From Planctomycetaceae bacterium (GTDB lineage: Bacteria > Planctomycetota > Planctomycetia > Pirellulales > Pirellulaceae), in assembly GCA_020638975.1 (NCBI GenBank), contig JACKHN010000008.1:124001-188000 (forward strand): a DNA stretch of 64,000 bases, given 5' to 3'. The number at the start of each line of letters is the position of its first letter. The first letter of the stretch is position 1. A program made the translations under genes and the position numbers. The notes beneath the pieces are model-generated. The model made no database searches. It was not told the origin of the DNA and saw only the letters and a list, made by a program, of their open reading frames with translations. Positions 50,259 through 60,119 of this stretch are shown here, one piece after another.

Positions 50259-51929
50259 ATGAGTTCGATCGATTCGTCCTCTTCTCCGTTCGCATCTGGC
50301 GATCCGACCGAGATCTCCGAAGCAGTCATACCGAAAGGCACGCTTTGGCAGATGATGGAGAGCGGCATCGAGCTGGGTGGCGAGCGGCTCAATCCGATCT
50401 TGGTAAAAGAGGCCCGTCAGGCTCTGAAGAGCAAACAGTTCGTCATCACGTTCACGTTGCTGCTGCTTGCCGGCTGGGTGTGGTCGATGTTGGGAGTCGC
50501 GTTGCTGTCGCCGGGCGTTTACTACGCTCCCGGTGGCCGGTTCATGCTAAGCGGTTACTTCATCATTCTTACAATTCCCGTCTTAGTGATTGTGCCCTTC
50601 TCGGCCTTTCGCTCTTTAGCCGCGGAGCGCGAGGACGGAACCTTTGAGTTGCTATCGATTACCGCGTTGTCGTCACGACAGATCGTCACGGGAAAATTAG
50701 GCAGCGCCATGCTGCAGATGTTGGTCTACTACTCCGCGCTGGCTCCGTGTATCGCCTTTACCTACCTGCTGCGTGGGATCGACATCGTAACGATCGTATT
50801 CTTGTTGTTCTGGACGTTGGTCGCGTCGGTCTTGCTGTCCTCCATCGGGCTGGTCGTCGCCACGGTCAGTCGGGCCAGACACTGGCAGGTCTTGCTCTCC
50901 GTCTTGTTGTTGGTCGGGCTTTGCTTCGTCACGTTTTTCTGGACGCTCAGCTTCGTCAGTTTGATCGTCGATGCTCAGGCCACCGCCTTTGATGACACCG
51001 ATTTCTGGCTGGCCATGGCTGCGATCATGACGTTTTGTATCTCGCATGCGGTGATGTTCGTCTTGATCGCCGCAGCGCAAATCAGCTTCGCGAGCGACAA
51101 TCGATCCACCAAACTGCGCGTGATGTTGCTCGTCCAACAAACGCTATGGATTGGTTGGATGGCGTTCTTTTGGATTAAGTTCGAAGAAGAAGAGATCCTC
51201 TACATCCTCGTTTCTGTAGCGTGCCTGTACTGGGCGTTTGCCGGCGCATGCTTAATGGGCGAAGCGGCGATTCTGTCTCCGCGCGTCAAACGCTCGCTGC
51301 CGCAGAGTTTTCTCGGACGGATGTGCTTCACGTGGTTCAATCCAGGCTCGGGCACCGGTTACACATTTACCGTCGCAAATCTTCTGACGTTGCTGCTGGT
51401 GACGATCGTCGCCGGGCTGACGGCCGAGTTGGAAGGATTTGCTGCCGCAAGAGGCGGCTTTGATTGGGTGATCTTCGTGACGTTGGCGGTCGCGTATGTG
51501 ATAGTCTATCTCGGCGTAGCGCGGCTGGTCACGTTGCTGCTCCGCCAACTAGGTCGCGTGACGATGTTGCTTACGTTTCTCGTGACTTTGTTTCTGTGCG
51601 TGATCGGCGTCGCGCTGCCACTGTTTTTTCAAGCGTGGCTCGAGGGCTACAGCCGGATGTCCTACTCCATCGTCCAGATGAGCAATTGGTGTTGGACCTT
51701 GGAGGAAGCTGCCGACGGCAACTTACTGACGTTCAGCTTGGTTCCGATCATCATCTACTGCAGCGCAGTTGTGGTCTTCTTCTTGAATCTGCTATTCGCT
51801 ATTTACGAAGTCGAACAGGTCCGCTTGGCGACTCCCGAACGAGTCCTCCAGGACGAACGCGAAATGCATCCAAGCACCGACGAGAAGCGCGGTGGGTCCA
51901 GCCCTTGGGATGACCTTAAAGCTACCTAG
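50259..51929 (+). CDS. ABC transporter permease (GldF-like)
   Basis: A 556-residue permease with about 12 hydrophobic segments. The start has an EARQALKSKQFVITF block then TM1, as in GldF/NosY-type permeases; LAAEREDGTFELLSITALSSRQIVTGKL is the typical ATPase-contact motif. A GGGGGAG site precedes the ATG. It follows the ATPase gene by 55 bases. It completes a cluster of small membrane protein, 771-residue protein, ATPase and permease. Confidence 0.9.
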   Translation: MSSIDSSSSPFASGDPTEISEAVIPKGTLWQMMESGIELGGERLNPILVKEARQALKSKQFVITFTLLLLAGWVWSMLGVALLSPGVYYAPGGRFMLSGYFIILTIPVLVIVPFSAFRSLAAEREDGTFELLSITALSSRQIVTGKLGSAMLQMLVYYSALAPCIAFTYLLRGIDIVTIVFLLFWTLVASVLLSSIGLVVATVSRARHWQVLLSVLLLVGLCFVTFFWTLSFVSLIVDAQATAFDDTDFWLAMAAIMTFCISHAVMFVLIAAAQISFASDNRSTKLRVMLLVQQTLWIGWMAFFWIKFEEEEILYILVSVACLYWAFAGACLMGEAAILSPRVKRSLPQSFLGRMCFTWFNPGSGTGYTFTVANLLTLLLVTIVAGLTAELEGFAAARGGFDWVIFVTLAVAYVIVYLGVARLVTLLLRQLGRVTMLLTFLVTLFLCVIGVALPLFFQAWLEGYSRMSYSIVQMSNWCWTLEEAADGNLLTFSLVPIIIYCSAVVVFFLNLLFAIYEVEQVRLATPERVLQDEREMHPSTDEKRGGSSPWDDLKAT

Positions 51930-52066
51930 TCGTGGGGGCGTTGAGCAATTTCTTCGGCTGCGAGCGGCGAGATCCTTGTTTCGTTGATGCGTTCCTCCCG
52001 CTAAGATACTGGGGCAATCCGAGTTCGCCGACGACGACGAGGGAATCCCCAAGGGCCTGACGACTA

Positions 52067-52951
52067 ATGCCAACTGTCTTGATCGTTGACGATTCGCCGC
52101 TCGACCGACTTCTGGCGACTCGGTTCCTCGAAGAGGTTGGATTCAACGTTGTTGCCGTCGAGAACGGGAAGATTGCAATTGATCAGGTTGCGACTTCAAA
52201 GCCCGATGTCGTGCTCACCGATATGCAGATGCCCGAGTTGGACGGATTGGGCTTGGTCGAACGCATGACGGTCGACCATCCAACCGTTCCCGTGATCGTG
52301 ATGACCGCTTTCGGCAGCGAATCGATCGCCGTGGCCGCGTTGCAGCGTGGGGCGGCTAGCTACGTTCCGAAGCAGAGCCTGAACACAGATCTTGTCAGCA
52401 CCGTCAAAAACGTGTTGTCCGTCACTCGCATGCGCCGCGAGACGCGCACCATGCTCGATTCGATGCGGCGTCTCGAAGCCGAGTATGTGTTAAACAACAC
52501 GCTCGAAGGACTCGACTCGCTGATCGGCTATCTCAAAGAACAGTTACGGTTCATACGCTTGTTCGGCGAAGCGGATATCCTGCGCGTGGGTACTGCCGTT
52601 TATGAAGGACTTGTGAACGCGATCGAGCATGGCAATCTGGAGATCAGTTCGGACGAACGCGACACCCCTGCCGGTGTTTATCGTCGCCTGGTCGCAGACC
52701 GAGCCGGCGATCAACGGTTCCGAACTCGGCACGTCTATCTAACGACGACACTCACTCGTACCGAAGCGACATTCACGATTCGCGATCAGGGGCCGGGCTT
52801 CGATCCAAACTCCTTGCCTGACCCCACGGCGCCAGAGAACGTCGGCAAAGTGAACGGTCGTGGAATGTTCTTGATTCGTACCTTCATGGACGAAGTGCGT
52901 TTTAACGAGACCGGAAACGAACTGACGATGATCAAACGCCGAACGCTATAG
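52067..52951 (+). CDS. Response regulator fused to a HATPase domain
   Basis: A 294-residue protein. Residues 1-125 are a receiver domain with phospho-acceptor D52 (VVLTDMQMPELDG) and D8/D9. A short coiled-coil (125-165) leads to an RsbW/SpoIIAB-like kinase-type ATPase domain: EGLVNAIEHGN (N-box), RDQGPGFD (G1) and NGRGMFLI (G2). Such hybrids act as phosphorylation-controlled anti-sigma or serine-kinase modules; the target is unknown. It stands alone, 137 bases after the ABC operon. Confidence 0.88.
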   Translation: MPTVLIVDDSPLDRLLATRFLEEVGFNVVAVENGKIAIDQVATSKPDVVLTDMQMPELDGLGLVERMTVDHPTVPVIVMTAFGSESIAVAALQRGAASYVPKQSLNTDLVSTVKNVLSVTRMRRETRTMLDSMRRLEAEYVLNNTLEGLDSLIGYLKEQLRFIRLFGEADILRVGTAVYEGLVNAIEHGNLEISSDERDTPAGVYRRLVADRAGDQRFRTRHVYLTTTLTRTEATFTIRDQGPGFDPNSLPDPTAPENVGKVNGRGMFLIRTFMDEVRFNETGNELTMIKRRTL

Positions 52952-53058
52952 GCTTCGATTTTTCACAGAGCGTTTATATTTTGTCGGGGATGCGGGCGGG
53001 AAGAGTTGTGCAGCCAGAATGGCCCCGCGCAAATGTTTTGAAGTTGCGTTGTTTAGGT

Positions 53059-53119
53059 AACCCGAAGCGTCAGCGAGGGAACATCGAGCTTGACTCGTCC
53101 CTCGCTGACGCGTCGGGTT
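53059..53119. repeat. Palindromic repeat (family A)
   Basis: Arms 53059-53080 (AACCCGAAGCGTCAGCGAGG..) and 53098-53119 match with one mismatch. It is the main feature of the 317-base gap between the two signalling genes, flanked further out by GTTGCG / CGCAAC motifs. Confidence 0.88.
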
Positions 53120-53268
53120 ATCAAAAGCCAATGCCTGACGCAAAAGCGCAACTGCAAAATGTAAATGTTGGGCCTACTACTAGCTTCACCCGGTAAGCCG
53201 GGCCAATGGCGCCCTCCTGAAAACTGTCGCGATTCCGTTTTTCAAGCACTCCGCTCCAACAAGTCACA

Positions 53269-56200
53269 ATGAAGTATCAGATTTGGCTCGTACTGGTCAT
53301 TGTCGCCTTGTCGGCGATGATCTTCTGGCTCGACTTGGCATCGCCAGCGGGAGCGGCGTGCGGCGTGTTGTACGTCTCGATTGTCTTGCTCTCCCTCCGG
53401 TTCCCAAATCGGAAGGCGATCTTACTTGCGGCAGCCTTTTGTTCGTTCTTAATCTGTGCCGCCGCTCTGACCGCGATGGTGGCAGAGCCCTATCTGCGCA
53501 GTCCGGCCCAGCTGGTGACCAACGGGCTATTGCAGTTGTTTGCCGTCTGGGTCGCGGCGATCTTTGGTTTCCACATCAAGGGCTTGGAACAATCACTTCT
53601 AGCGGCGAAAGATGTTCTCGAAAAACGAGTCGAAGAACGTTCGGCGGCGTTGCAGCAGGCCACGCACGCGCTGCAATCCGAGATCGGCCAACGCCAACGC
53701 GCGGAAGAGGAGTTAGGACGCTCCGAGGCCCACTATTTTTCGCTGATTGAGAATCTGCCGATCCATGTGATTCGGAAAGACATCAATGGTCGCTTTACGT
53801 TGGCGAGCCCGTCATTTTGCGAATTGAGCGGAATCGCAATCGAGGACCTGATCGGAAAGACGGACCACGACCTGTATCCCGAGAACCTTGCGAACAAGTA
53901 TCGCGCCGACGATTTGCACGTGATTGAGAAGCAAACCGTCATCAACGACGTCGAACGTAATCAATTGCCAGACGGGACGACGTCCTACGTTCAAGTCATC
54001 AAGATGCCGATCATGGATGACCGGGCGCGCGTCATCGGAATTCAGGGTATCTTCTGGGACGTCACGGTTCGCATGCAGGCGGAAGACGAATTGCGCGAGA
54101 GCGAAGCACGGAAACGGGCGATTTTCGAGACTGCCGTCGACTGTATCCTGTTCATTGACGAAGCCGGGGTGGTCGTCGAAGTCAATCGCGCCGCGCTCAG
54201 GATCTTGCAGTGTAAACGCGACGAAGTACTCGGAAAGGAATTTGCCAACATCTTCGTGACTCCTGTCTCGCAACAACGATTTCGCGAAAGTTTGCAGCGA
54301 TATCAGGGGGCCGGAGAAATGGGGTCGATGCTGGGCAGGCGATTGGAAGTCGAGTTGCAGCGTAAGACCGGCGAAGACTTCATCGCGGAGATTGCGACGC
54401 AACCGATTCCGCTGAAAGGTTCCGCCGGCTTCGCCATCTTTCTGCGAGACATCACCGAACAAAAGCAGTATGAAGAGACACTCCGCGCGGCCAAGGAAGC
54501 CGCGGAAGCGGCGAGCGACGCGAAGAGCTTATTCGTGGCGAACATGAGCCACGAGATCCGCACGCCGATGAACGCGATCGTCGGCATTACCGAGTTGCTG
54601 CTCGACACACAGCTCACTCGGTCGCAGAACGATTACCTGACAATGATCCAACAATCCGCCGACGCGTTGTTGTGCGTGATCAGCGACATTCTGGACTTCT
54701 CGAAGATCGAGGCCGGGAAGCTTGAATTGGACGAAGCGGACTTCGAGTTTCGCGAATCGGTCGGCGACATGATCAAAGCGCTGGCATTGCGAGCGCATAG
54801 CAAAGGTCTCGAGTTGGCGCTGCAAATCGCTCCCTCGATACCGATCTGGGTGCATGGCGATCCGAATCGTCTGCGGCAAGTCATCGTGAACCTCGTCGGC
54901 AATGCGATTAAGTTCACGGCCAGCGGCGAGGTGATTCTGCGAGTCGAGTCGGAGGCGATTCATGGAGATCGCGTGATGCTCCGGTTTGCCGTCGTCGACA
55001 CCGGCATCGGCATTGCCGCGAATCGACGCGACGCAATTTTCGCGGCTTTCGAGCAAGCTGATAATAGCATGACGCGTAAGTACGGCGGCACCGGATTGGG
55101 CTTGGCGATTGCTTCGCGACTGGTGCAACTGATGGGAGGCCGGATCTGGCTCGAAAGCCACGAAGGCCAAGGAACGACCTTCTTCTTTACAGCGCGTTTC
55201 AGGGTGGCAGCTGCACCGGACCAAGGTTCTGATGCATTGGCGGTTGGCGGAATGGAGGGGCTGCGAGTGCTGGTCGTTGATGACAATGCATCCAGTCGCA
55301 ACCTGATCGCGGAAATGTTGAGTAGTTGGCGAATGCGTTCGACGGTCGTCGACTCCGCTGCGGCGGCGCTGGCGGTATTGCGCCCCACCGACCAAACGGC
55401 AGAGGCGTTCGACCTTGTTTTGCTCGACGCTCAGATGCCCGAAGTGGACGGATTTGAGCTGGCAGAGCAACTTGCTTCTCAAGCCAACTTCAAGACGCCC
55501 ATCGTGATGATGCTCACAACCGGCGATCATCACCGTCGTGTTTCACGTTGCGAGAATCTCGGGCTGGCTTCCTATCTGTTGAAACCGCTGAAGCAGTTGG
55601 AGTTATACGACGCGATCGCATTGGGTCTTCACAAGCTAGACGAGACCCGGGTGGTTGCTGAGCGTGATTCTGTCGCCGCGCAGATCCCCCCGCTGAACAT
55701 TCTGTTGGCGGAAGATAGCCTTGTGAACCAAAAGGTAGCGATCGGGCTGCTCCAGCGACAAGGTCATCGTGTCCACATCGCCAACAATGGACGCGAAGCC
55801 GTGCAAGCAACGAAGCACGAAGCGTTCGATCTCATTCTGATGGATGTCCAGATGCCAGAAATGGACGGCCTCGAAGCGACACGGACGATTCGCGCACGCG
55901 AGCGAGCGACGCGTGACCACGTGCCGATCGTCGCCATGACCGCTCACGCCATGAAAAGCGATCGCGAAGCCTGTCTGGATGCGGGCATGGATGCCTACAC
56001 GTCCAAGCCGATACGGGTGACGGAATTGTTCAAGACAATCGCGGATGTCCTTCGCCGCCAGAAACCAACCCAGTCCGCAGCGACCGCCAGGCAGGCTCCG
56101 AAACACGTTGATTGGGCCAAAGCATTGGAGATCGTGCAAGACGACTACGAGTTGCTGGCGGACATCACGAACGCGTTTCTGGAAGAGTTCCCCAAATTGA

Positions 56201-56454
56201 TCCACGAATTGAACGCCGCCTTGGCAAAGCACGACAATGTCACATTCCAACGCGCCGCCCATACACTGAAAGGTTCGCTTCGATATTTCGGAGCCTCCGT
56301 GCCATTCGAATTAGCCTATAAACTCGAATGCATCGGTCGCGACAGCCGTTTCGAAGACGCGCCCGAACTGCTAACCCAAATGGAATCGCTGCTCGCAGAA
56401 ATCGAACCCGAACTACAAAGCCTGCTCGACACAGGCGAGGTAGGGAGGAGCTGA
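53269..56454 (+). CDS. Hybrid histidine kinase with PAS, two receivers and Hpt
   Basis: A 1061-residue membrane-bound phosphorelay protein. Order: about three or four N-terminal membrane segments (1-110), coiled-coil (110-150), two PAS domains (about 155-270 and 275-395), HisKA with H428 (MSHEIRTPMN), HATPase (about 525-640; HGDPNRLRQVIVNLVGNAIKF, GTGLGLAIA), receiver 1 with D720 (LLDAQMPEVDG), receiver 2 with D859 (LMDVQMPEMDG), and an Hpt domain with H998 (AAHTLKGSLRYF). All three phospho-relay residues are present. No dedicated response regulator follows; the REC-HATPase gene upstream may be a partner (inference). Confidence 0.94.
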   Translation: MKYQIWLVLVIVALSAMIFWLDLASPAGAACGVLYVSIVLLSLRFPNRKAILLAAAFCSFLICAAALTAMVAEPYLRSPAQLVTNGLLQLFAVWVAAIFGFHIKGLEQSLLAAKDVLEKRVEERSAALQQATHALQSEIGQRQRAEEELGRSEAHYFSLIENLPIHVIRKDINGRFTLASPSFCELSGIAIEDLIGKTDHDLYPENLANKYRADDLHVIEKQTVINDVERNQLPDGTTSYVQVIKMPIMDDRARVIGIQGIFWDVTVRMQAEDELRESEARKRAIFETAVDCILFIDEAGVVVEVNRAALRILQCKRDEVLGKEFANIFVTPVSQQRFRESLQRYQGAGEMGSMLGRRLEVELQRKTGEDFIAEIATQPIPLKGSAGFAIFLRDITEQKQYEETLRAAKEAAEAASDAKSLFVANMSHEIRTPMNAIVGITELLLDTQLTRSQNDYLTMIQQSADALLCVISDILDFSKIEAGKLELDEADFEFRESVGDMIKALALRAHSKGLELALQIAPSIPIWVHGDPNRLRQVIVNLVGNAIKFTASGEVILRVESEAIHGDRVMLRFAVVDTGIGIAANRRDAIFAAFEQADNSMTRKYGGTGLGLAIASRLVQLMGGRIWLESHEGQGTTFFFTARFRVAAAPDQGSDALAVGGMEGLRVLVVDDNASSRNLIAEMLSSWRMRSTVVDSAAAALAVLRPTDQTAEAFDLVLLDAQMPEVDGFELAEQLASQANFKTPIVMMLTTGDHHRRVSRCENLGLASYLLKPLKQLELYDAIALGLHKLDETRVVAERDSVAAQIPPLNILLAEDSLVNQKVAIGLLQRQGHRVHIANNGREAVQATKHEAFDLILMDVQMPEMDGLEATRTIRARERATRDHVPIVAMTAHAMKSDREACLDAGMDAYTSKPIRVTELFKTIADVLRRQKPTQSAATARQAPKHVDWAKALEIVQDDYELLADITNAFLEEFPKLIHELNAALAKHDNVTFQRAAHTLKGSLRYFGASVPFELAYKLECIGRDSRFEDAPELLTQMESLLAEIEPELQSLLDTGEVGRS

Positions 56455-56533
56455 ATGCTGAGAGCTGAGAGCTGAGAGATGAGAGCTGAGAGATGAGAGA
56501 TGAGTGCTAAGTGCTAAGTGCTGAGAGACAAGA
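56455..56533. repeat. Short tandem repeat tract before menC
   Basis: Imperfect copies of GAGAGCTGA / GAGAGATGA followed by AGTGCTA repeats fill the spacer between the hybrid kinase and menC-like genes. Confidence 0.8.
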
Positions 56534-56541
56534 GACTACCC

Positions 56542-57660
56542 ATGAACATCAACCGAATCGAACTATTTCACGTCGCGATGCCGCTGATGTATCCGTGGCG
56601 GACGGCGTATGGCGAAGATGCTGCGATCCATAGCGTTCTGTGTCGCATGACCAGTGGCTCGGTCGATGCCTGGGGCGAGAGCTCGCCGCTGGCAGCTCCC
56701 TGCTACAGCCCCGAGTGGGGTGGCGGCGTGTTCGCAACGGCTCGCGACTGGCTGGCACCTGCGATTATCGGTCGCGACATCACCAGCGGCGAGCAACTAC
56801 AGACATTGCTCGGACTGTACAAGGGAAACAGCTTCGCCAAAGCCGTACTCGATACCGCATGGTGGAGTTTGCAAAGCAAGCTGACTGGAACACCGCTGCA
56901 CGCGCTGCTTGGTGCGACGCGCGACGAAGTTGCCGTTGGTGCGGACTTTGGTGTGATGGATTCGGTCGACGAGTTACTAGCCGCGATCGCCCCGGCGGTC
57001 GAAGCTGGTTTTCCACGCGTGAAGTTGAAGTTCCGTCCCGGTTGGGACATCGACATGCTACGAGCGGTCCGCCGCACGTTTCCGAAGCAAGTCTTTCACA
57101 TCGACTGCAACAGCGGCTATCGGTTGGCGGACGTCGAGTTGTTCCGCGCGATCGACGAATTTAATCTCGCCATGATCGAACAACCACTGCCGCACGACGA
57201 CGTCTACCAGCATGCTCAGCTGCAAGCCCAGATTTGCACACCGATCTGTTTAGACGAATCGATCACGAACCTGCGTCGAGCGGAACTGGCAATCGAGTTG
57301 AACAGCTGTCGTTACATGAACATCAAACCCGGTCGAGTCGGTGGTCTGACTCCAGCTGTCGCGATCCACGACGCTTGTCGCGATGCAGGAATTCCCTGTT
57401 GGGTCGGCGGCATGCTGGAGAGTTCGACCGGCAGCTCCCACTGCATCGCGCTGGCAATGCTCGACAATTTCACTTACCCCGCCGACATCTTCCCCACCAA
57501 CCGCTTTTACGCCCAAGACCTTTCGGAACCGCCCCTCGAACTCCACTGCTCATCGGACGGCCAACCATCGGTTCGAGCGTTCGCAACGCTGCCCGAACCC
57601 GATGCCAAACGACTGGCTGAACTCACACTGCAACGGGCGACTATCGAAGGAGTCGGATGA
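56542..57660 (+). CDS. menC: Enolase-superfamily o-succinylbenzoate synthase-type enzyme
   Basis: A 372-residue TIM-barrel enzyme of the muconate lactonising subgroup; MenC makes o-succinylbenzoate in menaquinone synthesis, and close relatives racemise N-acyl amino acids. Catalytic lysines K161/K163 (KLKFRPG) and K262 (NIKPGRVGG) are present; metal ligands D188 (HIDCN), E213 (MIEQP) and D238 (CLDES) are conserved. The ATG at 56542 is chosen over 56518. No other men genes are near, so racemase activity cannot be excluded. A 126-base part of its 3' end recurs at 60570-60695. Confidence 0.85.
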   Translation: MNINRIELFHVAMPLMYPWRTAYGEDAAIHSVLCRMTSGSVDAWGESSPLAAPCYSPEWGGGVFATARDWLAPAIIGRDITSGEQLQTLLGLYKGNSFAKAVLDTAWWSLQSKLTGTPLHALLGATRDEVAVGADFGVMDSVDELLAAIAPAVEAGFPRVKLKFRPGWDIDMLRAVRRTFPKQVFHIDCNSGYRLADVELFRAIDEFNLAMIEQPLPHDDVYQHAQLQAQICTPICLDESITNLRRAELAIELNSCRYMNIKPGRVGGLTPAVAIHDACRDAGIPCWVGGMLESSTGSSHCIALAMLDNFTYPADIFPTNRFYAQDLSEPPLELHCSSDGQPSVRAFATLPEPDAKRLAELTLQRATIEGVG

Positions 57661-57823
57661 ACGCCCCGGCAGTTCAGTTCGTTTAACCTTATCCTTGGAG
57701 AATTCCTGGTAGCGGAAAGAACATCTCAGAAGGATGGACGCCCTCGTCCGTCCGTGATGATTCGTGATGGCCGGACGAGCCTACATCTGATGGCGGCGAA
57801 GCTGCGTTAGAATTCCAACGTGT

Positions 57824-57919
57824 GAAGTTGCAAACGGCAATTAGCGATTGCACATGCTCAGTGTTGCCGAAGATGTTCTTGAAGGCAAGGTCGACCGTCG
57901 GTTTGATTCCAAGTGGCAT
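57824..57919 (-). pseudogene. Rpn/PD-(D/E)XK transposase-like nuclease, N-terminal remnant
   Basis: The first 32 residues (MPLGIKPTVDLAFKNIFG...) match the highly conserved start of Rpn-family PD-(D/E)XK nuclease/transposase proteins. After NF the frame enters repeat DNA and loses similarity, so only the N-terminal end survives. Confidence 0.65.
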
Positions 57920-58033
57920 CGAGTGGTCTCGCGAGATGAACACGATGTCTTGCTATACCGCGCAACAGAAGTTGCCACGCTGTAACGTGTATCGGACAGC
58001 AGGGCTTTTCAGTTTTTCAATATGAATGGATTC

Positions 58034-58095
58034 GTACGACGGCTCTCCGAAGCCGTCGAGCAACGAATTACAGAGTTCGACGGCTTCGGAGAGCC
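58034..58095. repeat. Long palindrome (family B)
   Basis: GTACGACGGCTCTCCGAAGC on the left and its reverse at 58077-58095. Related to 34278-34346; preceded by the same GCTTTTCAGTTTTTC motif. Confidence 0.8.
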
Positions 58096-58111
58096 AAGGC
58101 TTTTTAGCATG

Positions 58112-58224
58112 TCTAGAAATCAGTCAGAAGTAACTCCGGCATTTCAAGAGTAGGGTCCGCTGTGCGGACCAGGAATCCTGAGGTCCACAGCGGACCCTAC
58201 GCAAAAGAATGAAGTGTTGAGCCG
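58112..58224. repeat. Palindromic element (family C), second copy
   Basis: Inverted copy of the element at 42859-42976; the core TAGGGTCCGCTGTGCGGACC and both flanks are shared, with a small deletion in one arm. Here it lies in non-coding DNA. Confidence 0.85.
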
Positions 58225-58621
58225 GTCCTTAGGCCGACCATTGAGTGGTGGTTATGCTGGGAGAATAAGCCCGATAGGGCTGACCCACAACCCTGCCGGG
58301 GCTGTAAAGCCTCACCAATACCCACATCTTCTGAGATCAGGGGCCGTTACGGTCCTTCCCGCGGAGCCGGTATTTGGCCTGGCATTCATGCCGGGTTACA
58401 GGAAGACCCACGGTTTTCCCCCCCCTAACCGCCGCGAAGCGCTAGGGGCTAAAACGGCAGGAACACTGAGATGGTGACTCACGACCCGAGCTAAAGCACG
58501 GGCCTAATACGGGCTTCGCCCACGAAGGGCCATGAATGCCCCTGTTAGATGTGGGTAATGGTCAAGCTGTAAAGCCCCGGTTGCTAAGCATCGGCCAAAC
58601 AATTACTGTCGCAAAACTCTT

Positions 58622-60119
58622 GTGGGATAGGCTTCCAGCCAATTCTGTTCGGCATGACATTTGCTAGCCGGATTTTCTTGCGAATTGGGCTAGCTAGCCG
58701 TGGTTGTGTTTGTCATGATTGTGGGCATGGCGTCTAAGGATAACACCGACAAAGGCATCCAGGAAAGCGACCTCTCAGGGCTCCGCGATCTGCAGGCGAT
58801 GGCGAAGCTGCTTAAACCGCTGCACCGAATCGGCACGGAACGGGACAAAGCCAATAACCGTGACTTGCACATGGATCAGTACTGCTTGCTTGTGCTGATG
58901 TGGCTCTACAACCCCATCATCGATTCGTTTCGCGGATTGCAACAATGCAGTGGTTTGAAGAACGTGCAGAAGCGACTCGGCGTCGGGCGGGCTTCGCTGG
59001 GGTCGCTGTCCGAATCGGTCACGATCTTCGATCAACGCCTCTCGCCGGACTGGCCGAAGAACTGAGTGACAAGCTGCCTGATCGTACGCCGGAGAACTTC
59101 GCCTGCGTTGACAAGAAGATCACCGCCGTGGATGGATCGGTGTTTCGCTTGCTGGCTCAGATCGCTGAGCTGGCTTGGCTGCCCAAAGGCGATGGCAAGT
59201 CGTCCTGCGGCTATCGCTTGCATGCTCAATTTGAAGTCTTCAAAGGCACGCCCAGCCGCATCGACGTGACCGGTGCCAATCCCAAAGGCGAAGCGGACGA
59301 GCGACGCGTATTGGAAGAACCGTTGAGTCAGGACGTTGTTATCTCATCGATCGTGGCTATGCCAAGTACGTGCTGTGGAACGCCATCGCTGCGGCGGACA
59401 GCCAGTATGTGTGTCGGCTGAGCGACGCGATACCGTACGAAGTGGTCCGCGAAAACGTACTGACCGACACGGATCGAAGTGCCAGCATCGTGAGCGACCA
59501 GATCGTACAGTTTGGCACGGCCAACAGCCGCACGACTCCACCCGATCACTCCACGCGACTGGTGATTGTCAAGGTCAAGCCTCACGATAGTCGTCGCAGC
59601 AAGAACGGCGTCAGCGGCGCGAGCAGCGATGGCTACTTGCGGATTGTGACCAACAATCTGGACGTGCCCGCCGAGATCATTGCGGCGCTGTACGGTGCGT
59701 TGGACGATCGAGGCTGTACTTCCGCATTATCAAACAATTGCTGGGCTGTCGCCATCTGCTGAGTACGAAAGCCAACGGCGTGACGATTCAGATCTACATG
59801 GCGATCATCGCTTGCATCATGATCTTGGCGATGACAGGTAAGCTGCCGACGAAGCGGACGTATGAAATGATCTGCTTCTATCTGCTTGGCCTCGCCGAGT
59901 TGGACGAGTTGGAGGCCCACATCCAACAACTTCCGCCGAAGTAGTCGCCACCGCGTTGGCCCGGGCCTCGCGGCGGTTCACGCTGCGCACTCCCTTACCG
60001 CTCGCCACACCCTGCCGCCAACCATCACTCGACGAAGCACATGACACAGCATCCCGCGACAGGTAGGATGACTCCGGCAAACCACGTGCCGAACAGAATT
60101 GGCTAGAAGCCTATCCCAC
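58622..60119 (+). mobile_element. IS4-type insertion sequence (inactive)
   Basis: Inverted repeats of about 35 bases: GTGGGATAGGCTTCCAGCCA at 58622 on the left, and its near-perfect reverse complement ending at 60119 on the right (GGCTAGAAGCCTATCCCAC). About 1.5 kb. The transposase gene inside is frameshifted. No clear direct target repeats are visible outside the ends. Confidence 0.85.
58727..59944 (+). pseudogene. IS4-family transposase, frameshifted
   Basis: The pieces together make one transposase: DKANNRDLHMDQYCLLVLMW and LKNVQKRLGVG in the first frame, then VDGSVFRLLAQI (first catalytic Asp) in a second, then YLIDRGYAKYVLWNA (second Asp), then RWTIE and LYFRIIKQLLGCRHLLS (catalytic Glu and E-x6-K) in shifted frames. 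At least three, probably four, small frameshifts near 59045, 59335 and 59685-59720 break the gene. Ends in the family C-terminus (MICFYLLGLAELDELEAHI). Confidence 0.9.

Larger units (their letters stand above)
57661..58285. other. Repeat-rich gene-free region after menC
   Basis: About 625 bases with a nuclease-family remnant (57824-57919), a CTCGTCCG/CGGACGAG hairpin near 57743-57780, a family B palindrome (58034-58095) and a family C element (58112-58224). No intact gene. Confidence 0.6.

Noticed and set aside
54529..55533. 334-residue minus-strand ORF
   Set aside because: Shadow of the hybrid kinase coding frame.
58214..58477. 87-residue plus-strand ORF
   Set aside because: Lies entirely in the palindromic element; no protein-like features.
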